This document shows positions 55,209 through 63,707 of a stretch of 64,000 bases of DNA, one piece after another (positions within the stretch are counted from its first letter, which is position 1; each line of letters starts with the position of its first letter). The notes under the pieces were generated by a model. That model was not told the origin of the DNA. It did no database searches and saw only the letters and a program-made list of their open reading frames with translations. The translations under genes and the position numbers were made by a program. Source of the stretch: Zobellella maritima (GTDB lineage: Bacteria; Pseudomonadota; Gammaproteobacteria; Enterobacterales; Aeromonadaceae); contig NZ_QCZE01000001.1 in NCBI RefSeq assembly GCF_003075035.1, forward strand, positions 310,001-374,000. The letters are read 5' to 3'.

Positions 55209-57080
55209 TTATACGCCGGGGCGCTGGTGGCGACGGCCTTCTTCCCATTCCGCCACCATGCGGGCGGTATCCTCATTGCGGGTAACCTCGGGCAGGCCCA
55301 CTTCCCACCAGCAATCACACTTGGACCAGGCCGCCGGGGAAACCGGATCGATATCGACCACTATCACATAGGTACGATCGGCGGCCTTGGCACGGGCAAA
55401 GGCCGCATCAAAGTCGTCAATGGAGGTCAGTTTTTCGCTGATGGCGCCCTGTGCCTCGGCATGTTTGGCAAAATCCACGCGGGCCAGCTCGCCGTCCGGG
55501 CGTCGGCAGTCGGAGAGCAGGTTGTTGAATGACTGATTGCCGGTATTGTTCTGTAGCTTGTTGATCACCGCGAAACCGCCGTTGTCGCATACCACCACAA
55601 TCATCTTGTGGCCGGTCAGGACCGAAGAGTAGATGTCGGAGTTCTGGATCAGGTATGAGCCATCCCCGACCAGCACCACAACATCGTTGTCCGGGTTGGC
55701 TATCTTGGCGCCCCATCCTCCGGCTATTTCATAGCCCATGCAGGAGAATCCGAACTCGATATCGAATTTGCCGATCTGGTAGTTTTGCCAGTTCATGGCC
55801 AGCTCGGCAGGCAGGCCACCGGCGGCGGTGAGAATGGTATCTCCCTGCTCCATCGAGGTATTCAGCTTGCCAATCACCTGGGCATAGGAAGACAGGCCTG
55901 GCAGCAGGTCTCCTTCCTGCGGATGGGTACGTTTTTGGACCAGGGCTTTCCACTGGTCGGCCTGTGCCTTGGCGGTGTCCGCCCACTCCTGGTCCGCGCG
56001 CCAGTCGCCCAGCAGTGCGGACAATTTGGTCATGCAGGTTCTGGCGTCGCCCAGTACTGGGAAGGACATATGCTTGACCGCGTCAAACTTGGCGACGTTG
56101 ATGCTGACAAGCTTCATGTCGGGGTTACGGAACACGGTCCAGGAGCCGGTGGTGAAATCCTGCAGTCGAGTGCCGATGGCGACCACCACATCGGCATGGG
56201 CGGCCATGAAATTGGCGGAATCGGAGCCAGTGACCCCAATGGGGCCGGCATTAAGCGGGTTGTCCTGCAGCATGGTGGCGCGACCGGCAATGGTTTCCAC
56301 TACGGGGATATTGTGTTTTGCTGAAAATGTGGCCAGTTCATCGGTGGCCAGTGAATAATGCACGCCACCACCGGAGATGATCAGCGGGCGTCTGGCCTTG
56401 GCCAGGATGTCCCTGGCTTCTTCCAGCACCACCATTTCAGGCTCTGGCCGGCGGATCCGGTGCACTTTCTCGGCAAAGAAGACTTCCGGGTAATCATAGG
56501 CTACGCCCTGAATATCCTGGGGCAGACCGATAAAGACAGGGCCACAGGTGGCCGGGTCCAGCATGGTGTCAAGCGCCTGGGGCAGGGTATGCATCAGCTG
56601 GGTCGGAGATACAATACGATCCCAGTAACGGGTCAGCGGCTTGAAGGTGTCGTTGCAGGTAATGGACGGGTCTTCGAAGTTTTCCGGCTGCTGCAGTACT
56701 GGGTCGGGCAGGCGACTGACATAGGCATCACCGGAGATCAGCAGCAGGGGCAGGCGATTGGTATGGGCAATCCCCGCCGCGGTCACCATATTGGTTGCCC
56801 CCGGACCAATGGAGCTGGTTGCAATGCCAATACGGCGGCGCTGGTTGGCTTTGGCATAGGCAATGGCGGCTGTGGCCATCGACTGCTCGTTCTGGCCACG
56901 CCAGGTGGGGATCTTGTCTTCGATATTTTTAAGCTGTTGCCCAAAGCAGGTGACATTACCATGACCAAAAATGGCAAAGCTGGCACCAAAGAGCTGCTCT
57001 TTATTACCGTCAATCTCTATCATTTGCGCCGCCAGGTATTTGGCCAGCGCTTCAGCAACAGTCAGGCGTACAGTTTTCAT
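55209..57080 (-). CDS. iolD: 3D-(3,5/4)-trihydroxycyclohexane-1,2-dione hydrolase IolD
   Basis: A 623-residue thiamine-diphosphate enzyme: N-terminal PYR domain (FAIFGHGNVTCFGQQL; RGQNEQSMATAAIAYAK with the catalytic Glu), central domain, and C-terminal PP domain with GDGSYLIQNSDIYSS and VVVCDNGGFAVINKLQ as the ThDP-Mg site. It opens the inositol ring to give 5-deoxyglucuronate. GGGGAAG precedes the ATG at 57080; the frame starts 24 bases earlier. Confidence 0.95.
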   Translation of the reverse strand: MKTVRLTVAEALAKYLAAQMIEIDGNKEQLFGASFAIFGHGNVTCFGQQLKNIEDKIPTWRGQNEQSMATAAIAYAKANQRRRIGIATSSIGPGATNMVTAAGIAHTNRLPLLLISGDAYVSRLPDPVLQQPENFEDPSITCNDTFKPLTRYWDRIVSPTQLMHTLPQALDTMLDPATCGPVFIGLPQDIQGVAYDYPEVFFAEKVHRIRRPEPEMVVLEEARDILAKARRPLIISGGGVHYSLATDELATFSAKHNIPVVETIAGRATMLQDNPLNAGPIGVTGSDSANFMAAHADVVVAIGTRLQDFTTGSWTVFRNPDMKLVSINVAKFDAVKHMSFPVLGDARTCMTKLSALLGDWRADQEWADTAKAQADQWKALVQKRTHPQEGDLLPGLSSYAQVIGKLNTSMEQGDTILTAAGGLPAELAMNWQNYQIGKFDIEFGFSCMGYEIAGGWGAKIANPDNDVVVLVGDGSYLIQNSDIYSSVLTGHKMIVVVCDNGGFAVINKLQNNTGNQSFNNLLSDCRRPDGELARVDFAKHAEAQGAISEKLTSIDDFDAAFARAKAADRTYVIVVDIDPVSPAAWSKCDCWWEVGLPEVTRNEDTARMVAEWEEGRRHQRPGV

Positions 57081-57211
57081 TTTCTTCCCCGAGTATCGAT
57101 ACACGAAAAAATGGCTTCCTTGTCCTGGCTGCAGGGCGTTTTACCCGATTATTTGGCAGCCAGTTTTTATAACGGGGAGCAAGTTCCCCGGGAAGGGCCG
57201 AACTTTACAGC

Positions 57212-58105
57212 CTAGAGGCCGTATTTTTTGGCATAGCCGGTAATGTTCTGGTAAGCCGTCTTGGCGTAGGTCAGCGGGTGTGCCTTGGCAGGATCCTGCT
57301 CGGCTTCAACCAGTAGCCAGCCTTCATAATTTCGCTCCTTGAGTGCCGCGAACACATCGTCATAATCCACATCGCCGGTGCCGGGAACGGTGAATACGCC
57401 ATCGAGAACGGCATTCAGAAAGGATTTGTCTGCATCGCGGGCGGCCTTCATCACGTCCAGACGCAGATCCTTGAAATGCATATGGCCGATACGATGACCC
57501 CAGCGCTTGATCATGGTGACCGGGTTGCCGCCGCCATAGGTGATGTGACCGGTATCCAGGGTCAGGTGAACCGAATCGCCGGTCAGCTCCATCAACTGGT
57601 TGATATCGTCTTCCGTTTCGCAGATGGTGCCCACATGGTGGTGGAAAGACAGCTTGATACCATGTTCACTGAGCAGGTAATCGGCGACCTGGGTCAGCTT
57701 TTCGGCATAGGCTTTCCATTCGTCTTGGCTTAGGATCACACGCTGTGACAGCGGCTTGTTGATATCGCCATGAATGGTGTTGCTGACTTCACCGTAGACC
57801 ATGGCCCTGCAGCCCGCGGCCTTCAACAACCCGATATGGCTCTGCATGGCCGCAATTTCTTGTTCTGCGGTGTGGATCATCAGGTTGCCGCTGAACCAGC
57901 CGGATGCCAGCACCAGGCCATGTTGTTCCAGCAGGGGGATCAGTACCTCGGGATCTCTCGGATACTTGGTGCCCATCTCGGTGCCGGTGAAGCCGGCTTC
58001 GGCCATTTCGTTCAGGCAGGTTTCCAGCGGGATCTCGCCGCCCAGTTCCGGCATGTCATCATTGGTCCAGGTCAGAGGGCTGATACCGTATTGCACCTTA
58101 CTCAT
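57212..58105 (-). CDS. iolE: Myo-inosose-2 dehydratase IolE
   Basis: A 297-residue TIM-barrel protein of the AP-endonuclease-2/xylose-isomerase fold with VQYGISPLTWTNDDMPELGG, EMGTKYP, LSFHHHVGTICETEDDINQL and LTLDTGHITYGGGNP. It dehydrates inosose to the trihydroxycyclohexanedione used by IolD. AAGGAG precedes the ATG at 58105. It is the first gene of the minus-strand iol string. Confidence 0.94.
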   Translation of the reverse strand: MSKVQYGISPLTWTNDDMPELGGEIPLETCLNEMAEAGFTGTEMGTKYPRDPEVLIPLLEQHGLVLASGWFSGNLMIHTAEQEIAAMQSHIGLLKAAGCRAMVYGEVSNTIHGDINKPLSQRVILSQDEWKAYAEKLTQVADYLLSEHGIKLSFHHHVGTICETEDDINQLMELTGDSVHLTLDTGHITYGGGNPVTMIKRWGHRIGHMHFKDLRLDVMKAARDADKSFLNAVLDGVFTVPGTGDVDYDDVFAALKERNYEGWLLVEAEQDPAKAHPLTYAKTAYQNITGYAKKYGL

Positions 58106-58260
58106 GCTTCTTCTCCTTAGTTTTCCTTTATATATCAGCAAAATGAAGTTGACTGTTCTGTCCTGTCGGAGGTACCACCCGGCGGCATCGCTACGCTCAG
58201 CCCAACCGTCATAACCTGCATCGCTCCTTCATCACTGGGGATGAGTATAAACAACAAAAA

Positions 58261-58290
58261 AACAAAATGGAAAATATTTTTCATTTTGTT
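58261..58290. promoter_or_regulatory. 30-bp palindromic operator upstream of iolE
   Basis: AACAAAATGGAAAATATTTT plus TCATTTTGTT is symmetric at 28 of 30 positions. Its centre GGAA-N6-TTTC resembles the GGAA-N6-TTCC motif known for the RpiR-type IolR of Sinorhizobium meliloti. It is ~155 bases from the iolE start and ~280 from the transporter start, in a 461-base AT-rich divergent control region with no gene. Confidence 0.7.
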
Positions 58291-58454
58291 GGGTATTTTT
58301 TATCAAGTATGAATTTGTGATGAACCTGTGGCGAAAAAAACTGGGGTAAATAATTTTAAACTTATAAAACAACATCTTATAATTTTATTTGTTTTTGTTA
58401 ATCGTTAATAACTTGATCGGAATAACATTTTAAAGGAAAAGAAACTGTTATGTG

Positions 58455-58511
58455 TTGTCGTTGACAGCGTAAGGGAATATGATTTTTTCTATTATTTGAA
58501 AAATATTTTTC
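58455..58511 (+). promoter_or_regulatory. Promoter and second palindromic operator for the inositol transporter
   Basis: A -35 TTGTCG (58455-58460) and -10 TATGAT (58478-58483) are 17 bp apart. A perfect palindrome GAAAAATATTTTTC (58498-58511) follows where the transcript would start; its core equals that of the operator at 58261-58290. Confidence 0.6.
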
Positions 58512-58566
58512 TTGTTGGCGAAGGCAACGGCAACAGGAGACAGGAATTTCAACACAGGAGTAGAAG

Positions 58567-60003
58567 ATGACACCCGCGTCCCAGGCCAAATCTCATAATT
58601 TTTCCTACCTCATCAGGATATGCTGCATAGCCGCCTTGGGAGGGATACTGTTAGGCTATGATACGGCGGTCATCTCCGGCGCCATCGGCCCGATACGTGA
58701 TCACTTTGGCCTGACCTCGGCAGAAACAGGCTGGGCCGTTTCAAGTGTGGTATTTGGCAGCATTTTGGGGGCAATCAGTGCCGGGTGGAGCGCATTGACA
58801 TATGGCCGTCGCAATACCCTCTTTATCGCCGCTGTGCTCTTTATCGTTTCAGCTATCGGTTCGGCATTGGCGACGACCTTCACCTTTTATGTGCTGCTGC
58901 GCATCGTGGGTGGTGTGGCGGTCGGCCTGGCCTGTGTTGTCTCTCCCATGTACATGTCGGAAGTGGCACCCAAGGACTTTCGCGGTCGTGCGGTGAGCAT
59001 GTTTCAACAGTCGGCTGTTATCGGGCAGACCGCGGTCTTCTATGTCAACTACCTGATTGCGAAAGGCATGTCCGAGGCCTGGCTGGTCGACCTGGGGTGG
59101 CGCTGGATGTTGGGCTCGGAAGTGCTGCCGGCCCTGCTTTTTGCAGCCTTGCTGTTCATGATTCCCGAATCTCCCCGTTGGCTGGTATTGAAGGGCAAGC
59201 TCGACCAGGCCAAAACTATGCTTTCTCGCATTTCCAATCCTGACCATGCCGAACGTCTTATTGCTGAAATCCAGGACTCACTGAAAGAAAGTCGAACTGT
59301 CGGCAAAAGCCAAGTCAGCCTGCGTTCGCCTCTGCTGTTCGCCATTTTGGTTATTGGTACCTTTGTTGCCGCCGCGCAGCAGCTGACCGGGATCAATGTC
59401 ATCATGTACTACACCCCGGAAATCCTGAAACCCATCGCCGGCGGCACCGAAAATGCGCTGTTCCAGACCACCTTTGTTGGTGTGGTCTTTATCCTGGGTA
59501 ATGCACTGGGTATGTATCTCATTGACAAGGTAGGTCGTCTTCCGCTGATGAAATACGGCACTTTAGGCTGTGCACTCGGTATGTTTATCGTTGGTTATGT
59601 ACTGTATCAGCAGACCGAAGGCTATATGGCATTATTCGCCCTGTGTCTGTATGTGGTTGCCTATGCGACATCCTGGGGCTGTGCATGCTGGACCATGATA
59701 TCCGAAATCTTCCCGAACAGTATCCGCGCCCGAGCCATGGCCATTGCCGTCGGTGCACAGTGGTTCACCGGGTTTATCGTGACCCAGACATTCCCGATGC
59801 TGAACGACAATGCGTTCCTGAAAGCGCAGTTCAACGGTGCCTTCAGTTTCTGGTTGTTCGCCGTGCTGTCACTGGTTTGCATGATGGTGGTTGTGAAGTA
59901 TGTGCCTGAAACCAAGGGTGTTAGCCTGGAGAAAATGGAAGAGGTGATGGCCGGCAAGTTGGGTAAAAAGAAAGTGGTGCAGCCGCAACAGGCCGCAGTC
60001 TAA
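58567..60003 (+). CDS. iolT: Sugar-porter MFS transporter, IolT-like
   Basis: A 478-residue, 12-segment sugar porter with GYDTAVISGAIGPI, the PESPRWLVLKGK motif, the QQLTGINVIMYYTPEI motif of segment 7 and PETKGVSLEKMEE at the C-terminal side. These are shared by XylE, IolT and relatives; the divergent iolE and shared operator make myo-inositol:H+ symport most likely. Confidence 0.88.
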   Translation: MTPASQAKSHNFSYLIRICCIAALGGILLGYDTAVISGAIGPIRDHFGLTSAETGWAVSSVVFGSILGAISAGWSALTYGRRNTLFIAAVLFIVSAIGSALATTFTFYVLLRIVGGVAVGLACVVSPMYMSEVAPKDFRGRAVSMFQQSAVIGQTAVFYVNYLIAKGMSEAWLVDLGWRWMLGSEVLPALLFAALLFMIPESPRWLVLKGKLDQAKTMLSRISNPDHAERLIAEIQDSLKESRTVGKSQVSLRSPLLFAILVIGTFVAAAQQLTGINVIMYYTPEILKPIAGGTENALFQTTFVGVVFILGNALGMYLIDKVGRLPLMKYGTLGCALGMFIVGYVLYQQTEGYMALFALCLYVVAYATSWGCACWTMISEIFPNSIRARAMAIAVGAQWFTGFIVTQTFPMLNDNAFLKAQFNGAFSFWLFAVLSLVCMMVVVKYVPETKGVSLEKMEEVMAGKLGKKKVVQPQQAAV

Positions 60004-60179
60004 TTAACGGCTCGATACCGCTGCATGTCTTCGAGGAGGCGGACCCGCTTGCTGGAAGCGGTGCAGCCCCCGGTCAGGGGGACGGCAGCGGGGATCAGGA
60101 AGGTGCCGTTGCCGGCCACCGCAGGGGAGCGGTCGGTAACCGGAATTGTCATTTATATTGAACGGGAAGGATATTAAGG

Positions 60180-61007
60180 ATGCGCTACGCACTGCATGGG
60201 ATGTGCTCACTACACAGCAATATTGTGAGTGATATTCGATTAGCCAAAGAAACGGGCTACGATGGGCTGGAAATACACACCGACAAGTTATGGCGCTATA
60301 TTCAGGCGGGCCTGACCAGTCAGGCACTGAAAGCACGACTGGACGAGGCCAAGATAGCGCCGTCGGCCATCGATATTATCGGTTCGGTGGAAAGTACGGG
60401 CAAGGAACAGCAATCCCGGCTGTTCAAGGATGCAGAAACCTTATGCCGGTTTGCCGCCGATATCGGTGCGGCCACCATCCAGCTGAATGCGTTCGAGGCA
60501 CTCACCGGCTTGTCTGTGGAAGACAATATTCGCATTACCGCCCAGAATATCCGCAACATTGCCGATATCGGCAAGGAACATGGTATTCGCTTTCAATACG
60601 AGGGGGCGGCCTGGACGCCGATTGCCACCCTGGAGCATTACTACCGGCTCCACGATGCAGTCGGGCGCGACAATTTTGGTTTTGTGCTGGATACCTGGCA
60701 TTTTTGGTCATGCCGGGGTGCCACCCCCGAAGACATGGCGAGGATTGACAAGTCATTGATTTACAATGTGCATCTGTCGGATGGCCTGCGTCCCGACGTC
60801 GGAGCGCCCTGGGTGGATGAAAAGCTGTTACGCGGCTGTTTGCTGGGCGAGGGCGAGATCCCGCTGCAGGAGTGGGCCAGTGCCATACAAAGCACTGGGT
60901 ATGACGGCTTTTATTCCGGCGAATTTTTGAATGATCAGCTGTGGGAGGCGGATCATTACGAGGTCGCTAGTGCGATGCTGGCCGGCATGAAGCGCTTGTT
61001 TATGTAG
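60180..61007 (+). CDS. Sugar phosphate isomerase/epimerase family protein
   Basis: A 275-residue TIM-barrel protein of the xylose-isomerase-like fold, with SDIRLAKETGYDGLEIHTDK, FQYEGAAWTPIATLEHYYRL and FVLDTWHFWSCRG providing the usual Glu, His and Asp metal ligands. In inositol clusters such proteins (IolH, IolI, inosose isomerase) interconvert inosose isomers; the exact reaction is not readable. It is 176 bases after iolT; that gap shows no gene. Confidence 0.83.
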   Translation: MRYALHGMCSLHSNIVSDIRLAKETGYDGLEIHTDKLWRYIQAGLTSQALKARLDEAKIAPSAIDIIGSVESTGKEQQSRLFKDAETLCRFAADIGAATIQLNAFEALTGLSVEDNIRITAQNIRNIADIGKEHGIRFQYEGAAWTPIATLEHYYRLHDAVGRDNFGFVLDTWHFWSCRGATPEDMARIDKSLIYNVHLSDGLRPDVGAPWVDEKLLRGCLLGEGEIPLQEWASAIQSTGYDGFYSGEFLNDQLWEADHYEVASAMLAGMKRLFM

Positions 61008-61287
61008 TTTTTGGTAAATAATGCGCCAACAATAAGCTAACAGAGACGGCGGGTACTGCCACACAGACGCTCTATATCAGTAGCATGTAGAGGGGGTGGC
61101 GTATCCGGTTGATGGTAACGGATTGTCAACCGTGTTTGAACAAAAAGGTACGGCGCCCGCCCTGAGGCCGGAGCCTGACTGATAGCCGCAGGTCATGGCC
61201 GTTGCAAGGGATGGCACCAGGTCTGGATCACCGGCAGTGGTGACGGCCAGTTGCTGCGACACAAACAGAAAAAAGAGTGATGCAATC

Positions 61288-62037
61288 ATGCTGGTGACCG
61301 ATCCCTGGTTTTATGTTACCGCCATTCCCGCCGTGCTGATTTACGGTATTGGCAAAGGAGGATTGGGCGGGGCGCTGGGGATTATCGCTGTTCCCATGAT
61401 GGCAATCGTCATCTCTCCTACCCAGGCCGCGGCGATTTTACTGCCCATTCTGTGCGTGATGGATATGTTCGCGGTAAAACAGCATCATACCAGTGCCGAT
61501 TATTCCGTACTGAAAAGAATGCTGCCGGGGTCACTGCTGGGGGTGTTTCTGGCCGGGCTGTTTTTGAGCATCATGCCGGCGGCGGGGCTCAAGTTACTGG
61601 TTGGCGGGCTATCATTGCTTTTCTGCCTTCAGTATGTGTCGCAACGGGGGGCGACGCAACGACCGGCGGGGTTGGCAGGTGCCTGGTGGTGGAGTTTGCT
61701 CAGTGGTTTTTCCAGTACGGCGATACATGCCGGGGGAGGGCCCGCCAGCATATATCTGCTGCCACTCAAGCTGGAAAAGGTCGCATTGATTTCCACCATG
61801 GCGCTACTGTTTGCGATCATCAACCTGTTCAAGCTGGTTCCCTACACTGTCCTTGGAGAGTTTAATACCATCAATCTGATGACCGCCTTGCTGTTAATGC
61901 CACTTGCTCCGGTCGGTGTCTATATGGGGGTAGGGTTGCTGCACCGTGTCAGCCAGATATGGGTCTATCGCCTGTGTTACCTCTTTTTACTCCTTTCGGG
62001 AATCAAGCTGTTTGCGGACGGCTGGCTGTCTAAATAA
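61288..62037 (+). CDS. TSUP-family (TauE/SafE) membrane transporter
   Basis: A 249-residue membrane protein with 7-8 segments and the duplicated TSUP motif: IYGIGKGGLGGALGIIAVPM in the first half and STAIHAGGGPASIYLLPLKL in the second. TSUP proteins export sulfite, sulfoacetate and other organic anions. Its place next to inositol genes is unusual; it may export an acid or sulfur compound made by the pathway, or be an unrelated neighbour. The start ATG at 61288 is preferred to the upstream frame start at 61195. Confidence 0.87.
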   Translation: MLVTDPWFYVTAIPAVLIYGIGKGGLGGALGIIAVPMMAIVISPTQAAAILLPILCVMDMFAVKQHHTSADYSVLKRMLPGSLLGVFLAGLFLSIMPAAGLKLLVGGLSLLFCLQYVSQRGATQRPAGLAGAWWWSLLSGFSSTAIHAGGGPASIYLLPLKLEKVALISTMALLFAIINLFKLVPYTVLGEFNTINLMTALLLMPLAPVGVYMGVGLLHRVSQIWVYRLCYLFLLLSGIKLFADGWLSK

Positions 62038-62182
62038 CTGTTACTGGCCGAGCCTGCAGCGCATGTGCGGTGCAGGCTCGTTGACGATTTGCCTGCTGAC
62101 ATGCGCCAATTAAAGCGGCGCCTTGGGACTGTGAGCAGAGATGAGATAGCTCAACGAGTTAAGCTCTTATCTACGGATTGGC

Positions 62183-63028
62183 TCAGTTATAGGCTTTTTT
62201 CTTGCCATTTTCCTCATAAAGGGCTAGCGATACCGCCAGGGTCTGCACCAGGCACAGGCTGGCGGACTGGGAGCGGAAGGCGTCTACCTGGGCTTCTTTA
62301 ACCACAAAGCAAATGTCGCTGAACGAGGCCAGCGGGCTGACCTGGCTATCGGTAATGGCGATCTGCTTGGCACCGATCTTGGAAGCGGTTTCAGTCAGCG
62401 CCAGGGTTTCCTGGGCATAGGGCGAAAAGCTGATGGCGACCACCACGTCCCTGGGGCCGATCAGTTCCAGTTGCTCCTGGAACATGCCGCCCAGGCCATC
62501 GATCAGGAACGCCCGCCGGTTCAGGTGACGCAGGGCATAGGTCAGGTAGGTGGCGACGCTGAACGAGCGGCGCAGACCAATCACATAGATGTTGTCGGCG
62601 TCGGCCAGGGCTTGCACCGCTATGTTCAGATCATCCGCCGAGGTCTGGGCGGCCAGTTGCTGCAACGCCTGACCGTTAGCCCGGGCGAATTCGTTGAGGA
62701 TTTCCTCGGGGCGCTCGGGGGCAGCCTGATCTTCCAGCTCCCGGAACAGCCGGGCCCGGTCGGTGTAATTGGCGGTTTCCTCTATCAGATGGCGACGAAA
62801 GACCTGCTTCATGTCATTGAAGCCGCTGTAGCCGAAGGCGTTGGCGAAACGGATCAGGGTGGACGGCGGTACATCGGCCTGCTCGGCGATCACCGCCACC
62901 GTATCAAAGGCAACGCTGTTGGTGTTATCCAGTACATAGGCTGCCACCTGCTGCAGACGCTTGCTGAGCTCGCCATAGCGGCTGCGGATGACATCTTGTA
63001 ATTCGGCATAGTTGTTTGGTGCTGACAT
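62183..63028 (-). CDS. RpiR-family regulator (second copy)
   Basis: A 281-residue regulator with the RpiR helix-turn-helix (SKRLQQVAAYVLDNTNSVAF, then VPPSTLIRFANAFGYSGFND) and a SIS domain (ADNIYVIGLRRSFSVATYLT, DVVVAISFSPYAQETLALTE). It is clearly a paralogue of the regulator at 50110 (similar layout and length) but far from identical. It is divergent from the second iolC. The ATG at 63028 is chosen because upstream residues do not fit and lie over the operators. Confidence 0.87.
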   Translation of the reverse strand: MSAPNNYAELQDVIRSRYGELSKRLQQVAAYVLDNTNSVAFDTVAVIAEQADVPPSTLIRFANAFGYSGFNDMKQVFRRHLIEETANYTDRARLFRELEDQAAPERPEEILNEFARANGQALQQLAAQTSADDLNIAVQALADADNIYVIGLRRSFSVATYLTYALRHLNRRAFLIDGLGGMFQEQLELIGPRDVVVAISFSPYAQETLALTETASKIGAKQIAITDSQVSPLASFSDICFVVKEAQVDAFRSQSASLCLVQTLAVSLALYEENGKKKAYN

Positions 63029-63102
63029 GGCGACTCTCGACAAGGCGGGTGGATGATTGACCGGCTGGTTGCTGGTGCTGACCGGTGAGTTAGGAACAGT
63101 AT

Positions 63103-63137
63103 AAATGAAACATTTGTTCAGAATAAATGTTTCATTT
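63103..63137. promoter_or_regulatory. Tandem dyads, candidate operators of the second RpiR regulator
   Basis: AAATGAAACATTT (63103-63115) and AAATGTTTCATTT (63125-63137) are each palindromic, are inverted copies of each other, and have centres 22 bp apart, i.e. two helical turns. With flanks the whole is a perfect inverted repeat of 15-bp arms (63101-63115 / 63125-63139). They lie ~75 bases before the regulator start. Confidence 0.75.
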
Positions 63138-63437
63138 ATGGTGAATCGATTCAGTTTGCAAAAATCCCGATCGCAACGGCTCATCCGGTCTTCCGGACGG
63201 TACAGCCATACCATAGGAAGTCACGTTATATTCCATCCGTTTTCATTCAAGGGGGCGCCTGGGTAGCAGAGATCAAGTAACGATGGCTCTTTTTGAAGCG
63301 CTCCTTGGTTTTAACGTCTTGATGACAGAAGCATTCGTCGTTTTCACCTTGGTTTTTTTGATTAATATTTTGATATTGAATCATTTTTTATCTTTGTGGC
63401 GCGAGAATGTAGAGCGGAAGCCGGGGAAGAAAGAGAG

Positions 63438-63476
63438 AAATGTGTGTTACATCACATTTATATGCAAATGTTTCAT
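63438..63476 (+). promoter_or_regulatory. CRP-like site and third RpiR half-dyad upstream of second iolC
   Basis: AAATGTGTGTTACATCACAT (63438-63457) fits the CRP consensus TGTGA-N6-TCACA with one mismatch. AAATGTTTCAT (63466-63476), an exact copy of part of the dyad at 63125, follows 9 bases later. Together they suggest catabolite activation plus RpiR repression of the downstream iol genes. Confidence 0.65.
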
Positions 63477-63707
63477 GTTTTGTTGATGGTGAAATTTTTA
63501 TTTCGTATAAATGGCAAAACGAAACGTGACTTTCTCTTGGGCGATGATATCGAGGTGACGGCGGCAGCAAGATGCGTGAATCTGAACGGTATCGGTGATT
63601 TCTGCTGTTGTCATGCCAGCATCCTGTTCTCCGAGCGTCGTCAGTGGATTCATGTGGAAGAGATTCAATAAGGGAAGATGGCCGAGCGGCCCTTTAAGGA
63701 GAGCGGA

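Noticed and set aside
63283-63486. A 67-codon hydrophobic frame upstream of the second iolC
   Set aside because: It covers the CRP-like site and an operator half-site, has a weak ribosome-binding site and no family similarity.
63486-63671. A 61-codon frame ending 36 bases before the second iolC
   Set aside because: No ribosome-binding site and no recognisable similarity; a short leader gene cannot be excluded but is not supported.
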